Both the position numbers and the translations under genes were made by a program. Under the pieces are notes generated by a model. It was not told the origin of the DNA, searched no databases, and worked only from the letters and a program-made list of their open reading frames with translations. This document shows positions 16,480-25,136 of a DNA stretch of 64,000 nucleotides, piece by piece; position 1 is the stretch's first letter; each line of letters starts with the position of its first letter. Source of the stretch: 62-47 sp039808365. GTDB lineage: Bacteria; Pseudomonadota; Alphaproteobacteria; Rhizobiales; Xanthobacteraceae. The DNA lies in contig JBDHSX010000005.1 in NCBI GenBank assembly GCA_039808365.1, positions 1 through 64,000 on the forward strand, in the 5' to 3' direction.

Positions 16480-17613
16480 TCAGCCCCCGAGCGCCGTCGC
16501 CGGATCGACCCTGAGCGCGGCGCGGACGCCGAGGCCGCTGGCGATAAGGCACACCGCGAGCACCACCAGGCCGAGGGTCGCGACATTGTCCGGCTCCAGC
16601 ACCACGCGCCGGGGGAAATGATCCTTGACGGCGACGATCAGCGCCGCGCCGATGGCGAAGCCGATCAGCCCGAGCGCCAGTGCCTGCTGCACGATCATGC
16701 CGACAATGGTGCGGTCGGGCGCGCCGATCAGCTTCAGCGTCGCGATCGGCTTCAGCTTCTCCATGGTCATCGTATAGATGATGAGCGCGATGATGACGGC
16801 CGACACGATCAGCAAGAGCGAGGTGAAAAGCCCGATCTGCCGCCGCGCCCGGTCGACCAGCGAGCGCGAGAGGATCACCTCCTGTTCCGCCTGGGTGAGC
16901 GCCGCCAGATGTTTCCAGCGCCGGATCGTCGCGGCGGTGGCCTCGGGGGAGGCGTTCGGATGCAGCCGGGCGACGACGGCGTTGACGATGTCGAGGTTGG
17001 CGCCGCCGCTGCCGCGGGCGAGCTGCACCCGCGCCGCCGCCGGCGCCAGATCGAATTGCAGCTTCTGCGCGTCGACCAAGGTGATGTAGACGGCGGGGTC
17101 GCTGCCGGAATTGACCTGATGCCGGGTCAGGCCGACGACGGTGAAGGTGTTGCGGCCGAGCCGGATTCGTTCGCCGAGCGTCAGCCCGCTCGATTGGTCC
17201 GCGACCATTTCGTAGTGACTGCGCCCGATCTCCCGGCCCTCGATGATATCCGGCGGGCCGCCGGGCCGGGTCAATTCATGGCCGATGACATACAGCCGCA
17301 ATTTGCCGCCCTGGCGCTCGGTCTCGACGGTCTGATAGGTGAGGCTGCCGGCGGCGGTGACATCGGCGATGCGCGCGATGGCCTCGCGGGTGTCGCCGGG
17401 AATTCGCGACGCCTCGGCGAACGGGCCGCGCGTGTTGGCTTCGACCACCCACAGATCGACCGCCGGCGCGCGCGCGATGGTCAAGGCGTCGACCACCAGA
17501 CCGCGATAGATGCCGATCATCGCCAGCACCACGCCGAGCAAGAGCCCGAGCCCCACGCAGGTCAGCAGGAAGCGGCCGAGATTGTGCCTGATATCACGAT
17601 AGGCGAGGTTCAT
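16480..17613 (-). CDS. ABC exporter permease, FtsX/DevC type
   Basis: A 377-residue permease with one N-terminal membrane span (about 15-38), a large periplasmic domain (about 40-265) and three C-terminal spans. This is the MacB/FtsX topology that works mechanically rather than by passing substrate through the membrane. TLKLIGAPDRTIVGMIVQQ matches the coupling region of the family, and it ends DPATALGG as DevC proteins do. The start overlaps the adaptor stop by four bases. A DevC-like label fits the gene order adaptor-permease-ATPase. Confidence 0.85.
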   Translation of the reverse strand: MNLAYRDIRHNLGRFLLTCVGLGLLLGVVLAMIGIYRGLVVDALTIARAPAVDLWVVEANTRGPFAEASRIPGDTREAIARIADVTAAGSLTYQTVETERQGGKLRLYVIGHELTRPGGPPDIIEGREIGRSHYEMVADQSSGLTLGERIRLGRNTFTVVGLTRHQVNSGSDPAVYITLVDAQKLQFDLAPAAARVQLARGSGGANLDIVNAVVARLHPNASPEATAATIRRWKHLAALTQAEQEVILSRSLVDRARRQIGLFTSLLLIVSAVIIALIIYTMTMEKLKPIATLKLIGAPDRTIVGMIVQQALALGLIGFAIGAALIVAVKDHFPRRVVLEPDNVATLGLVVLAVCLIASGLGVRAALRVDPATALGG

Positions 17614-18848
17614 GGCGACGCCGCTTCGATCGCGCGCGCCGCGCGGCCCTCGCGCAGTCCGCTTGCAAGATGAGTCACGACGCGGGCGTTGGCGGGCAAT
17701 CCGCCGCTGATCTCGACGCGGGAATCCTCGGTGCGGTGGCGGAACTGGACAAGGCGGCGATGCAGACGGCCGTTCTCGACCGTCCACACCATGCCCTGGC
17801 GGCCGTCATAGCCATGCACGGCGGCGGACGGCACCAGCAGCGCCGCGTCGAGATGCGCCACCGTGATCCAGAATTCGACCTGCTCGCCGAGATAGACACT
17901 GGCCGGTGGGTTGTCGCCCTTGAGATAGACCCGCCGCTCCTCGGTGACCCGGTCGCTTTCGAGTCCGATGCGCACCACGCGGCCGCTGAAGGTCTCGAGC
18001 GGCCGCGAACGCAGGCGGGCCTCGACCGGTTGTCCGACCTCGATGAAGCCAGCGCGCGCCTCGTCGATATGCGCGAGTCCCCAATAGCTGCCGATGGCGA
18101 CGAGGGTGAAGATCGGATCGCCGGCCTTGATGACCGAGCCGGGCTCCTTGTGGCGCTCGATCACAACCGCGTCGAAGGGGGCAATGAGGGTCCGGTGCCG
18201 CAGCATGGTTTCCTCATAGGATGACTGGGCGATGGCGTCGGTCAGCTGCGCCTTGGCGCTCGCGGTTTCGCTTTCCGCCACCGCGACGTCGGCCTTGGCG
18301 ACCGCCTCATCGCGAACGGCTTCCTCGGCGGCCTGAAGGGACACCACGTCACGACCGGCCAAAGCCTGCTTGCGCCGGTTGGTCTCCTGTCTCTGGATGA
18401 AGACGGCGCGCGCCTTCTCCAGGTTGGCCTCGGCTTTGACGATATTGACCTCGGCGATCAGGCGCGCGGCGTGGGCCTTGGCCACCTTGGCCTCTTGCTC
18501 GCCGGTGTTGAGCCGGGCCAGGATCTGTCCCTTGCCGACGCGGTCGCCGTGATCGGCGTGCAATTCAGTCAGGGTCGCGCCGACCTCGAAGCCGATCTTT
18601 GAAACAACGCGGGCTTCGGTGGTTCCGAGGCCAAAGATCCGGATCGGAACATTGCGCTCGATCGTCGCGGTCTGAACGCGGATGGGGCGCTTGGCGTAAA
18701 CGAAGGCGGCCACCGCCAACGCGGCGACGACGCCCACCGCCGCCAGCGCGTATCGCACGGCCGGCTTGCGGAGGACGGTGGGGCTCTTTGTCCCCTTTCG
18801 CTTCTGCTCGGATAGCGCGCCGGCGGTGGCGTATCCAGGATCGTTCAT
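17610..18848 (-). CDS. HlyD-family periplasmic adaptor, DevB type
   Basis: A 412-residue membrane-fusion protein. A cytoplasmic leader is followed by a single membrane anchor (about 31-52), a lipoyl half-motif, a long coiled-coil hairpin (about 115-215, rich in Ala/Glu/Lys), the second lipoyl half (HRTLIAPFDAVVIERHKEPGSVIKAGDPIFTLV) and beta-barrel domains. It should bridge the FtsX-type permease to an outer-membrane channel. It is the first gene of the three-gene operon. The upstream 180 bp carry a consensus-like promoter (18941-18969) whose spacer holds the operator also found at the bigR/sqr locus. Confidence 0.85.
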   Translation of the reverse strand: MNDPGYATAGALSEQKRKGTKSPTVLRKPAVRYALAAVGVVAALAVAAFVYAKRPIRVQTATIERNVPIRIFGLGTTEARVVSKIGFEVGATLTELHADHGDRVGKGQILARLNTGEQEAKVAKAHAARLIAEVNIVKAEANLEKARAVFIQRQETNRRKQALAGRDVVSLQAAEEAVRDEAVAKADVAVAESETASAKAQLTDAIAQSSYEETMLRHRTLIAPFDAVVIERHKEPGSVIKAGDPIFTLVAIGSYWGLAHIDEARAGFIEVGQPVEARLRSRPLETFSGRVVRIGLESDRVTEERRVYLKGDNPPASVYLGEQVEFWITVAHLDAALLVPSAAVHGYDGRQGMVWTVENGRLHRRLVQFRHRTEDSRVEISGGLPANARVVTHLASGLREGRAARAIEAASP

Positions 18849-18940
18849 GATCGCGCCTGTCTGTCACTGATCCGGATCTGAATCGGATGGCCGCTGCATT
18901 CGGATTCGTGCGGTGCGACCGGCGGAGTTTCAACGCTCGA

Positions 18941-18969
18941 TATATATTCAATATTTTGAATGTATGCAA
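18941..18969 (-). promoter_or_regulatory. Promoter with BigR-type operator for the DevBCA-like operon
   Basis: On the minus strand TTGCAT and TATATA are separated by 17 bp. The spacer and -10 contain ATTCAATA-TTT-TGAATGTA (plus-strand 18946-18964), an inverted repeat with arms ATTCAA and TTGAAT. The same operator, identical at 16 of 19 positions, covers the promoter beside the ArsR-family regulator at 31375. The site is about 95 bases upstream of the adaptor start. Binding by that regulator is inferred from the shared sequence. Confidence 0.62.
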
Positions 18970-19029
18970 CTCTGATGGATCACGCAAACCGCACGACGAT
19001 TGAAGCTCGCTTGACGCGCGAGAAGCTCG

Positions 19030-19401
19030 TCAGCCGGTCTTGATCGGCTCCATCAGTTCGATCCGGTTGCCGAACGGATCGTCGACATAACGGCGCTCAT
19101 ATCCCTCAAGCGGTTGGTCCTCGACGACTCTATAACCGCGCGCGCCAAGCCGTTCGATCAATGCCGCAAGGTCCGACACGATCAAGGCGGGATGGGCCTT
19201 CTTCGCGGCCCGGAAATCCGCTTCGACGCCAAGATGGATCTTCACCGGTCCGCTCTCGAACCAGCATCCGCCACGCCGCGCGAGGTGCGGCGGCTTGTCG
19301 ACCTCGGAAAGTCCGAGCGTGTCCGCATAGAAGGCGCGCGCGTCATCCTCGCGTCCAGCCGGCATTGCAAGCTGTACGTGGTCGATCCGCTCGATCCGCA
19401 T
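19030..19401 (-). CDS. VOC (glyoxalase/bleomycin-resistance fold) protein
   Basis: A 123-residue vicinal-oxygen-chelate protein. It begins MRIERIDHVQLAMPAG, giving a metal-ligand-like His8, and ends VDDPFGNRIELMEP with the typical C-terminal Glu. Two beta-alpha-beta-beta-beta modules fit the length. The substrate cannot be told from sequence; glyoxalase, dioxygenase or thiol-transferase roles all occur in this family. ATG 19401 is chosen over the open frame to 19569, which enters the ccoH gene. An imperfect palindrome (AAGAAT-TT-ATTCTT, about 19431-19444) lies 30 bases upstream. Its position after ccoH is where ccoI would normally be. Confidence 0.75.
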   Translation of the reverse strand: MRIERIDHVQLAMPAGREDDARAFYADTLGLSEVDKPPHLARRGGCWFESGPVKIHLGVEADFRAAKKAHPALIVSDLAALIERLGARGYRVVEDQPLEGYERRYVDDPFGNRIELMEPIKTG

Positions 19402-19475
19402 CCTTCGCCGCTCCGAAACCGCTCGTGGCCAAGAATTTATTCTTGCCGGCGATTGGTCGCAATCCTGGGCAAGGA

Positions 19476-19973
19476 TTATTGAATCCGACCGCCGCGCAAG
19501 GTCAGGCGCCGGACATCGCGATAGGGGCGCGGGAGGCCACCGACGTCGATGTCGACCTCGACGATCCACAAGCCGTCATGCGCCGCGACCGGCGCACCGA
19601 GAGCGCCGTCCGGCTGCGGCGTCAACTCGGCCTTGATATCCTCGGCGGCATAGGCGGGCCGGCGAAAATTCGCGATCCCGTGCTTGGCGGCCACCACGTT
19701 GCCGGCCTTGTCGGTCAGGCGATAGCTGATCTGACCGTCGGCGATGGTCAGCTCCGAGGTCCAGCCCAGCGCCGCCTGCGCGCGGCCTTCAGCCGCCTTC
19801 TGGTTGAATTTCTGGCTGGCCACATAGGTGTTTTCGACCACGAATCCGGTCCAGCTCGAACTGGCCAGGAACGCCATCGTCAAATTGACGGTAATGATGA
19901 CCCCGAAGAAGGCCACCATGATGGCCAGCATGTGCCAGCCAGTGAATTCGCGGGGTCTGCTCGCTGTGCTCAT
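19476..19973 (-). CDS. ccoH: cbb3 oxidase assembly protein FixH/CcoH
   Basis: A 165-residue membrane protein with one N-terminal span (about 15-36), beginning REFTGWHMLAIMVAFFGVII as FixH proteins do, then a periplasmic domain. CcoH associates with cbb3-type cytochrome oxidase during assembly. The ATG overlaps the ccoG stop by four bases. It is the last gene of the cluster here: no ccoI (copper P-type ATPase) or ccoS follows within the window. Confidence 0.88.
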   Translation of the reverse strand: MSTASRPREFTGWHMLAIMVAFFGVIITVNLTMAFLASSSWTGFVVENTYVASQKFNQKAAEGRAQAALGWTSELTIADGQISYRLTDKAGNVVAAKHGIANFRRPAYAAEDIKAELTPQPDGALGAPVAAHDGLWIVEVDIDVGGLPRPYRDVRRLTLRGGRIQ

Positions 19974-21532
19974 CTGCTGAAATCCGGCGCGTCGAAGGTT
20001 GCCTTGTAGTGATCCTGTTCGGGGCTCGCCTTGTCCTTTACCTCGAAGGTGAAGTGCTGCGACGGGCCCGTGATGTTCTCGCGCGGCTGGCGCACGTAGA
20101 CTTTCAGGGTCTTGAGCCGGTCTGGCTCGACCTCGACGGCGAAGGAGCGTTCGGCCGACACATGATCCATGCCGACCACGCTCATTTCCGCGCCCGGCAA
20201 CCCTTGCAGCGTCACGATGATGGTGCGCGGCTCGGGAATCATGTTGAGAAGCTTGACCGTGTAGCCGTTGCGGATCGAGCCGTCGGAGAGGACGACGAAC
20301 TGCGGATTGCGATCCGCCAGCACGTTGACTTGCAGCCGCTCCCGCGTGAGCAGGGCGTAAAGCAAAGCGAGGCCGACCAGCGACCATGCCGCGAGATAGA
20401 TCAAGGTTCGCGGCCGCAGCAGCTTCCGCAGATGGAACGTGAAGATCTTGTCCGACAGCTTGCCGTTGGCGTCATGCACCCGGCGCGGATCGATCGCCGA
20501 GGTGCCGTCCATCGTCGCCAGCGCCATGTTGGACTGGTACTCTGCCAGAGTCGCATAGGCGATCAGCCCGCGCGCCTTGCCGGTCTTGTCCATCACGGCG
20601 TCGCAGGCGTCGATGCACAGCGCGCAGGTGATACATTCGAGCTGCTGGCCGTCGCGAATGTCGATGCCCATGGGGCAGACCGCGACGCAGGCGTTGCAGT
20701 CGACGCAGTCGCCGACCGCCTGTCCCGCGGCCGCCGCCTTCTTGGCGTGGCGCGTGCGCGGTTCGCCGCGCCAGTCGTTATAGGTGACGGTCAGCGAATT
20801 CTCGTCCAGCATCGCCGCCTGAATCCGCGGCCAGGGGCACATGTAGGTGCAGACCTGTTCGCGCATCAACCCGCCGAACACGTAAGTGGTGCCGGTCAGG
20901 ATCGCGACGGTGATGTAGGCGACCGCCGGGGCTTGGCCGGTGACGAGATTGCGCAGCAGTGTCGGCGCGTCGGCGAAGTAGAAGATCCAGGCGCCACCCG
21001 TCGCCACCGCGATCATCAGCCAGATCACGTGCTTGGACACCCGCTTGAACAGCTTGCCGGGCGACCACGGCGCGGTGTCGAGCTTGATGCGGGCGTTGCG
21101 GTCGCCCTCGACGGCGCGTTCGACCACGAGAAACAGGTCGACCCACACCGTTTGCGGACAGGTGTAGCCGCACCAGGCGCGCCCCACCGTCGACGTCACC
21201 AGGAAAAGCCCGAACCCCGCCATGATGAGCAGGCCGGCGACGAAGTAGAATTCCTGCGGCCAGATTTCGATCGGAAAAAAGTAGAACCGCCGGTTGGCGA
21301 GATCGATCAGCACGCCCTGATCGGGCGCGTAGGGCCCACGATTCCAGCGCAGCCACGGCGTCAGATAATAGATGCCGAGCGTGATCGCCATCACGATCCA
21401 CTTGAAACGCCGGAAGCGGCCCTCGGCTCTTTTCGGGAAGATTTTCTTGCGGGCTGCATAGAGCGGCTGGCGCACGCGCGCGGAATTCACCGCTGCGGCG
21501 TCAAACGTCTCGATCTCCGTCGCTTCCGACAT
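19970..21532 (-). CDS. ccoG: cbb3 oxidase maturation protein FixG/CcoG
   Basis: A 520-residue polytopic membrane ferredoxin. Two 4Fe-4S binding stretches are visible: CVDCNACVAVCPMG and CITCALCIDACD. Membrane spans precede and follow them, and the C-terminus forms an Ig-like periplasmic domain. CcoG has been linked to Cu(II) reduction for cbb3 assembly in related bacteria. ATG 21532 is preferred because AGGAG lies nine bases upstream; the ATG at 21574 has no ribosome site. A 130-bp gap separates it from ccoP. I see no FixK-type box there, so it may be read from the ccoN promoter. Confidence 0.93.
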   Translation of the reverse strand: MSEATEIETFDAAAVNSARVRQPLYAARKKIFPKRAEGRFRRFKWIVMAITLGIYYLTPWLRWNRGPYAPDQGVLIDLANRRFYFFPIEIWPQEFYFVAGLLIMAGFGLFLVTSTVGRAWCGYTCPQTVWVDLFLVVERAVEGDRNARIKLDTAPWSPGKLFKRVSKHVIWLMIAVATGGAWIFYFADAPTLLRNLVTGQAPAVAYITVAILTGTTYVFGGLMREQVCTYMCPWPRIQAAMLDENSLTVTYNDWRGEPRTRHAKKAAAAGQAVGDCVDCNACVAVCPMGIDIRDGQQLECITCALCIDACDAVMDKTGKARGLIAYATLAEYQSNMALATMDGTSAIDPRRVHDANGKLSDKIFTFHLRKLLRPRTLIYLAAWSLVGLALLYALLTRERLQVNVLADRNPQFVVLSDGSIRNGYTVKLLNMIPEPRTIIVTLQGLPGAEMSVVGMDHVSAERSFAVEVEPDRLKTLKVYVRQPRENITGPSQHFTFEVKDKASPEQDHYKATFDAPDFSR

Positions 21533-21662
21533 CGTCTTGGTCTCCTGCGGAGCTTCCGGAGAAGCGCCGCTCATTCGCTACGCGCGACACCCGGCGGCGC
21601 GCGCCCCTCGCGAGGCCGGCCGCGCGTGGCCGGATTCTCGCAATACGGGGGACGCGAGTCTA

Positions 21663-22532
21663 CTATTCACCGCCGCCGAGCGAATGGACATACACCGTCA
21701 ATTCCTTGACCGTGGTATCCCCGAGACGCACGCCCCAGGCCGGCATGACGCCGTGTCGCGGCGATCTCACCTGCGCGGCGATCGCCGCCGGTGTCGATCC
21801 GTAAAGCCAGATGGCGTCCGTCAGGTTCGGCGCGCCGAACTCGCGATTCCCCTTGCCGGTGTCGCCATGGCAGGAGGCGCAATTCTGCGCGAAGATCTCC
21901 TTGCCGGCGGCGATGTCCGCGGCGCTGGCGCCCTCGGCCTTGTTCGACAGCGAAGCGACGAAGGAGGCGACCTGCGTGATCTGCTTCGGCTGAAGCAATC
22001 CGCCGAAGGAGGGCATTTCCGAAACCCGCGTGTTGGGGTCCTCGGCGTAGCGAATGCCATGGGTAATCGTCTGCTGGATCTGCTCGGGGCTACCGCCCCA
22101 CAGCCAATCGTCGTCGTTGAGGTTCGGATAGCTCGGAGAGCCTTGGGCACCGGAGCCGTGACACTGCACGCAGTTCACCTTGAACGCGGCGGCTCCGGCC
22201 GCGGCGGCGAAGGTCCGCAGCTTCTCGTCGGCCAGAATCTCCTTGACGCTCTTCGAGCCGATCGCCGCGATATAGTTGGCCTTGGCCGCGTTCGCCGCAG
22301 CCATCTCCGCCCTCATCTCGCTGCGGCTGGAATAGCCGAGCAGACCCCTAGTCGACTCGCGCACGAGGGGCCATGCCGGATAGGCGATCATGTAGAGCAC
22401 CGCCCATACGATCGTCGCGTAGTAGATGATCAGCCACCAGCGCGGCATCGGATTATCGAGTTCCCTGATGCCGTCCCATTCATGCCCGGTCGTCGAGACG
22501 CCGGAAAGCTCGTCGATGTGCTTGTCGCTCAT
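21663..22532 (-). CDS. ccoP: cbb3 cytochrome c oxidase subunit III, dihaem
   Basis: A 289-residue membrane-anchored dihaem cytochrome c. One N-terminal span (about 32-54) is followed by two c-type haem motifs, CVQCH and CASCH, each with a downstream Met ligand region (EMPSFGG and GVMPAWG). It passes electrons from the bc1 complex toward CcoO/CcoN. It starts one base after the ccoQ stop. Haem attachment needs the general Ccm system, which is not in the window. Confidence 0.96.
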   Translation of the reverse strand: MSDKHIDELSGVSTTGHEWDGIRELDNPMPRWWLIIYYATIVWAVLYMIAYPAWPLVRESTRGLLGYSSRSEMRAEMAAANAAKANYIAAIGSKSVKEILADEKLRTFAAAAGAAAFKVNCVQCHGSGAQGSPSYPNLNDDDWLWGGSPEQIQQTITHGIRYAEDPNTRVSEMPSFGGLLQPKQITQVASFVASLSNKAEGASAADIAAGKEIFAQNCASCHGDTGKGNREFGAPNLTDAIWLYGSTPAAIAAQVRSPRHGVMPAWGVRLGDTTVKELTVYVHSLGGGE

Positions 22533-22533
22533 G

Positions 22534-22686
22534 TCAGTCGTCCTTGAGAGGAATGCGGGCGGCTTCGTCGGCGAGGGAGCGGCTGCCGGGACGGAACGCG
22601 TAAATAATGGCGCCGATGAAGAACAGGGTCATGGCCAGCAGACCCCAACTGTCGGCGAAATGACGCATGGCGGTATAAGCTTCCAT
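22534..22686 (-). CDS. ccoQ: cbb3 oxidase subunit CcoQ/FixQ
   Basis: A 50-residue single-span membrane protein, MEAYTAMRHFADSWGLL at the start and a hydrophobic helix over about residues 13-31. A basic/acidic tail follows (FRPGSRSLADEAARIP). CcoQ stabilises the oxidase complex and in some species influences its signalling. It sits 10 bp after ccoO and one base before ccoP, exactly in the expected ccoNOQP order. Confidence 0.93.
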   Translation of the reverse strand: MEAYTAMRHFADSWGLLAMTLFFIGAIIYAFRPGSRSLADEAARIPLKDD

Positions 22687-22696
22687 CACGTCCTCC

Positions 22697-23428
22697 TCAG
22701 CGATAACCGGCGGATTCGTCGTAGGTCGAGAAATCGACCAACGTACCGAGCATCTGAAGATAGGCCACCAGCGCGTCCATCTCCGTCAGCGCGTCCTTGT
22801 TGCCGTCGAAATTGCCGACCTTGGCCTTGGGGTAGCGGGCTTCCAACCCCTTGGCATCGGCATCCGGATTGGCCTGCGCCCGCATGTCGGCGGTGGCGTT
22901 GGCGATCATCTCGTCGGTATAGGGAACGCCGACCCGGCGGTTGGCCGTCAGCTTGATCGCCGCCGTGCTGACGTCAAGCGGCGTGTCCTTCAGGAAGCCG
23001 TAGTTCGGCATCACCGATTCCGGCACCACCGAACGCGGCGCGATCAGATGCTGGACGTGCCATTCGTTCGAATAGCGCTGACCGACGCGGGCGAGATCGG
23101 GACCGGTCCGCTTCGATCCCCACTGGAAGGAGTGATCGTACATCGATTCCGCCGCGAGGCTGTAGTGACCGTAGCGCTCGACCTCGTCGCGGAACGGCCG
23201 GATCATCTGCGAGTGGCAGGTATAGCAGCCCTCGCGGACGTAGATGTCGCGCCCGGCCAGTTCAAGCGGCGTATAGGGACGCATTCCCTCCACCTTCTCG
23301 ATGGTGTTCTGGAGGTAGAACAGCGGCGCGATCTCGACGATGCCGCCGACCGTGACCACGGCGAGCGAGGCGATCAAGAGCCATGTCGCGCTCTTTTCGA
23401 GCTTGGTGTGGTTGCTCAGAATGGACAT
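22697..23428 (-). CDS. ccoO: cbb3 cytochrome c oxidase subunit II, monohaem
   Basis: A 243-residue subunit with one N-terminal span (about 15-38) and one haem c motif, CYTCHSQMIRPFRDE, with the Met ligand in the conserved VMPNYGFL region. It receives electrons and passes them to the CcoN haem b/b3-CuB centre. It lies 12 bp after ccoN. Confidence 0.96.
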   Translation of the reverse strand: MSILSNHTKLEKSATWLLIASLAVVTVGGIVEIAPLFYLQNTIEKVEGMRPYTPLELAGRDIYVREGCYTCHSQMIRPFRDEVERYGHYSLAAESMYDHSFQWGSKRTGPDLARVGQRYSNEWHVQHLIAPRSVVPESVMPNYGFLKDTPLDVSTAAIKLTANRRVGVPYTDEMIANATADMRAQANPDADAKGLEARYPKAKVGNFDGNKDALTEMDALVAYLQMLGTLVDFSTYDESAGYR

Positions 23429-23440
23429 GCGGTGCGCTCC

Positions 23441-25069
23441 TTACTGGGCGGGCTGCATGGCCGCGCCGCGCGGCGGCAGCGCCATGCCCATGGGCGTTTC
23501 ATTGCGGACGCGGCCGCGGATGGTCTGGTAGACGTTCCAGGCCATCAGGAAGCCGCCGGCGAGATAGAACAGTCCGCCCGACACGCGCATCACGTAGTAG
23601 GGATGCATGGCGGCGACTGTCTCCGCGAACGAGTAGACCAGGAAGCCCTGTTCATCGTATTCGCGCCACATCAGGCCCTGCATGATGCCCGACACCCACA
23701 TCGAGGCGGCGTAGAGCACGATGCCGAGCGTCGCCAGCCAGAAGTGCCAGTTGACCATGCGGATCGAATAGAGGCGTTCGCGTCCCCACAGCCGCGGCGC
23801 GAGGAAGTAGACGGCGGCGAACGTTATCATGCCGTTCCACCCCAGCGCGCCGGCATGGACGTGGGCGATGGTCCAGTCGGTATAATGCGACAGCGAGTTG
23901 ACCGACTTGATCGACAGCATCGGGCCCTCGAAGGTCGCCATGCCGTAGAAGGCGATGGCGGCCACCATCAGGCGCACGATCGGATCGGTTCTGATTGCGT
24001 CCCATCGGCCCGACAGCGTCATCAGGCCGTTGATCATGCCGCCCCACGACGGCATCCACAGCATGATCGAGAACACCATGCCGAGGGTCTGCGCCCAGTC
24101 GGGCACGGCGGTGTAATGCAGATGATGCGGGCCGGCCCAAATATACAAGAAGATGATCGACCAGAAGTGGACGATGGACAGGCGATAGGAGTAGATCGGG
24201 CGGTCCACCTGCTTCGGAACGAAATAATACATCATGGCGAGGAACGGCACGGTGAGGAAGAACGCCACCGCGTTATGGCCGTACCACCACTGCGTCACCG
24301 CATCCTGCACCCCCGAGAACGCGGAGTAGCTTTTCGACCCGGCGAAGGAGGTCGGCATCGCCAGGTTGTTGATCACATGCAGCATCGCGATGGTGATGAT
24401 GAAGGACAGGTAGAACCAGTTGGCGACGTAGATGTGCGGCTCCCGCCGGCGCAACAGCGTTCCCATGAACACGATGAGATAGGCCACCCAGACGATGGTC
24501 AGCCACAGGTCGACGTACCATTCGGGTTCGGCGTATTCGCGCGACTGGGTGATGCCGAGCAAATAGCCGGTCGCCGCCATGATGATGAAGAACTGGTAGC
24601 CCCAGAACACGAACCAGACCATGTCGCCGCCGAACAGCCGCGCGCGGCAGGTGCGCTGCACGACATAGAACGAACTGGCAATCAGGGCGTTGCCGCCAAA
24701 CGCGAAAATCACCGCCGAGGTATGCAGCGGGCGGACACGGCCGAAATTCAGCCAGGGCTCGAAGTTGAGGTCGGGAAAGGCGAGCTGGATGGCGATGACA
24801 ACGCCGACGAGAAAACCGACGACGCCCCAGAACACCGTGGCGATGACGCCGTAGCGAATCGGTTCGTCCATATAGGTGTCGTCGTCGACGACGACCGGCG
24901 GTTGCGGTGCGAAGCTGGTCTTCCGCATCAGAACGATGGTGAAGGCCGCGAGCACGAAAGCCGCGATCCACATGTGATTCCGGAACGGCTCATCGACGGC
25001 AAAAGCCGCGCCCATGACCGCGACGTAACACAGTCCTCCCGCGAGGATGATCCCCGAGCCGTACTTCAT
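23441..25069 (-). CDS. ccoN: cbb3 cytochrome c oxidase subunit I
   Basis: A 542-residue heme-copper oxidase core with 12 to 14 membrane spans. It houses haem b and the b3-CuB site where O2 is reduced with high affinity. Metal-ligand regions are visible: LHTSAVIFAFGGNAL, QWWYGHNAVAFFLT, WAGPHHLHYTAVPDW and the TDWTIAHVHAGALGWNG motif. The ATG at 25069 follows GGGGGA by seven bases. It is the first gene of ccoNOQP, behind a FixK/FNR box at 25165, so micro-oxic induction is expected. Confidence 0.97.
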   Translation of the reverse strand: MKYGSGIILAGGLCYVAVMGAAFAVDEPFRNHMWIAAFVLAAFTIVLMRKTSFAPQPPVVVDDDTYMDEPIRYGVIATVFWGVVGFLVGVVIAIQLAFPDLNFEPWLNFGRVRPLHTSAVIFAFGGNALIASSFYVVQRTCRARLFGGDMVWFVFWGYQFFIIMAATGYLLGITQSREYAEPEWYVDLWLTIVWVAYLIVFMGTLLRRREPHIYVANWFYLSFIITIAMLHVINNLAMPTSFAGSKSYSAFSGVQDAVTQWWYGHNAVAFFLTVPFLAMMYYFVPKQVDRPIYSYRLSIVHFWSIIFLYIWAGPHHLHYTAVPDWAQTLGMVFSIMLWMPSWGGMINGLMTLSGRWDAIRTDPIVRLMVAAIAFYGMATFEGPMLSIKSVNSLSHYTDWTIAHVHAGALGWNGMITFAAVYFLAPRLWGRERLYSIRMVNWHFWLATLGIVLYAASMWVSGIMQGLMWREYDEQGFLVYSFAETVAAMHPYYVMRVSGGLFYLAGGFLMAWNVYQTIRGRVRNETPMGMALPPRGAAMQPAQ

Positions 25070-25136
25070 GAAGTGATCCCCCGATAAGAATTCGCAATAA
25101 CCGGCGCGGCCCGGAGCGCGCGCGCCAGATTAGAGC

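Noticed and set aside
20009..21709. Long plus-strand open frame opposite ccoG
   Set aside because: Antisense shadow of ccoG with biased composition and no motif.
23048..25087. 679-residue plus-strand open frame opposite ccoN and ccoO
   Set aside because: Spans two clear oxidase genes in reverse; His/Asp/Gly-rich shadow, no domain.
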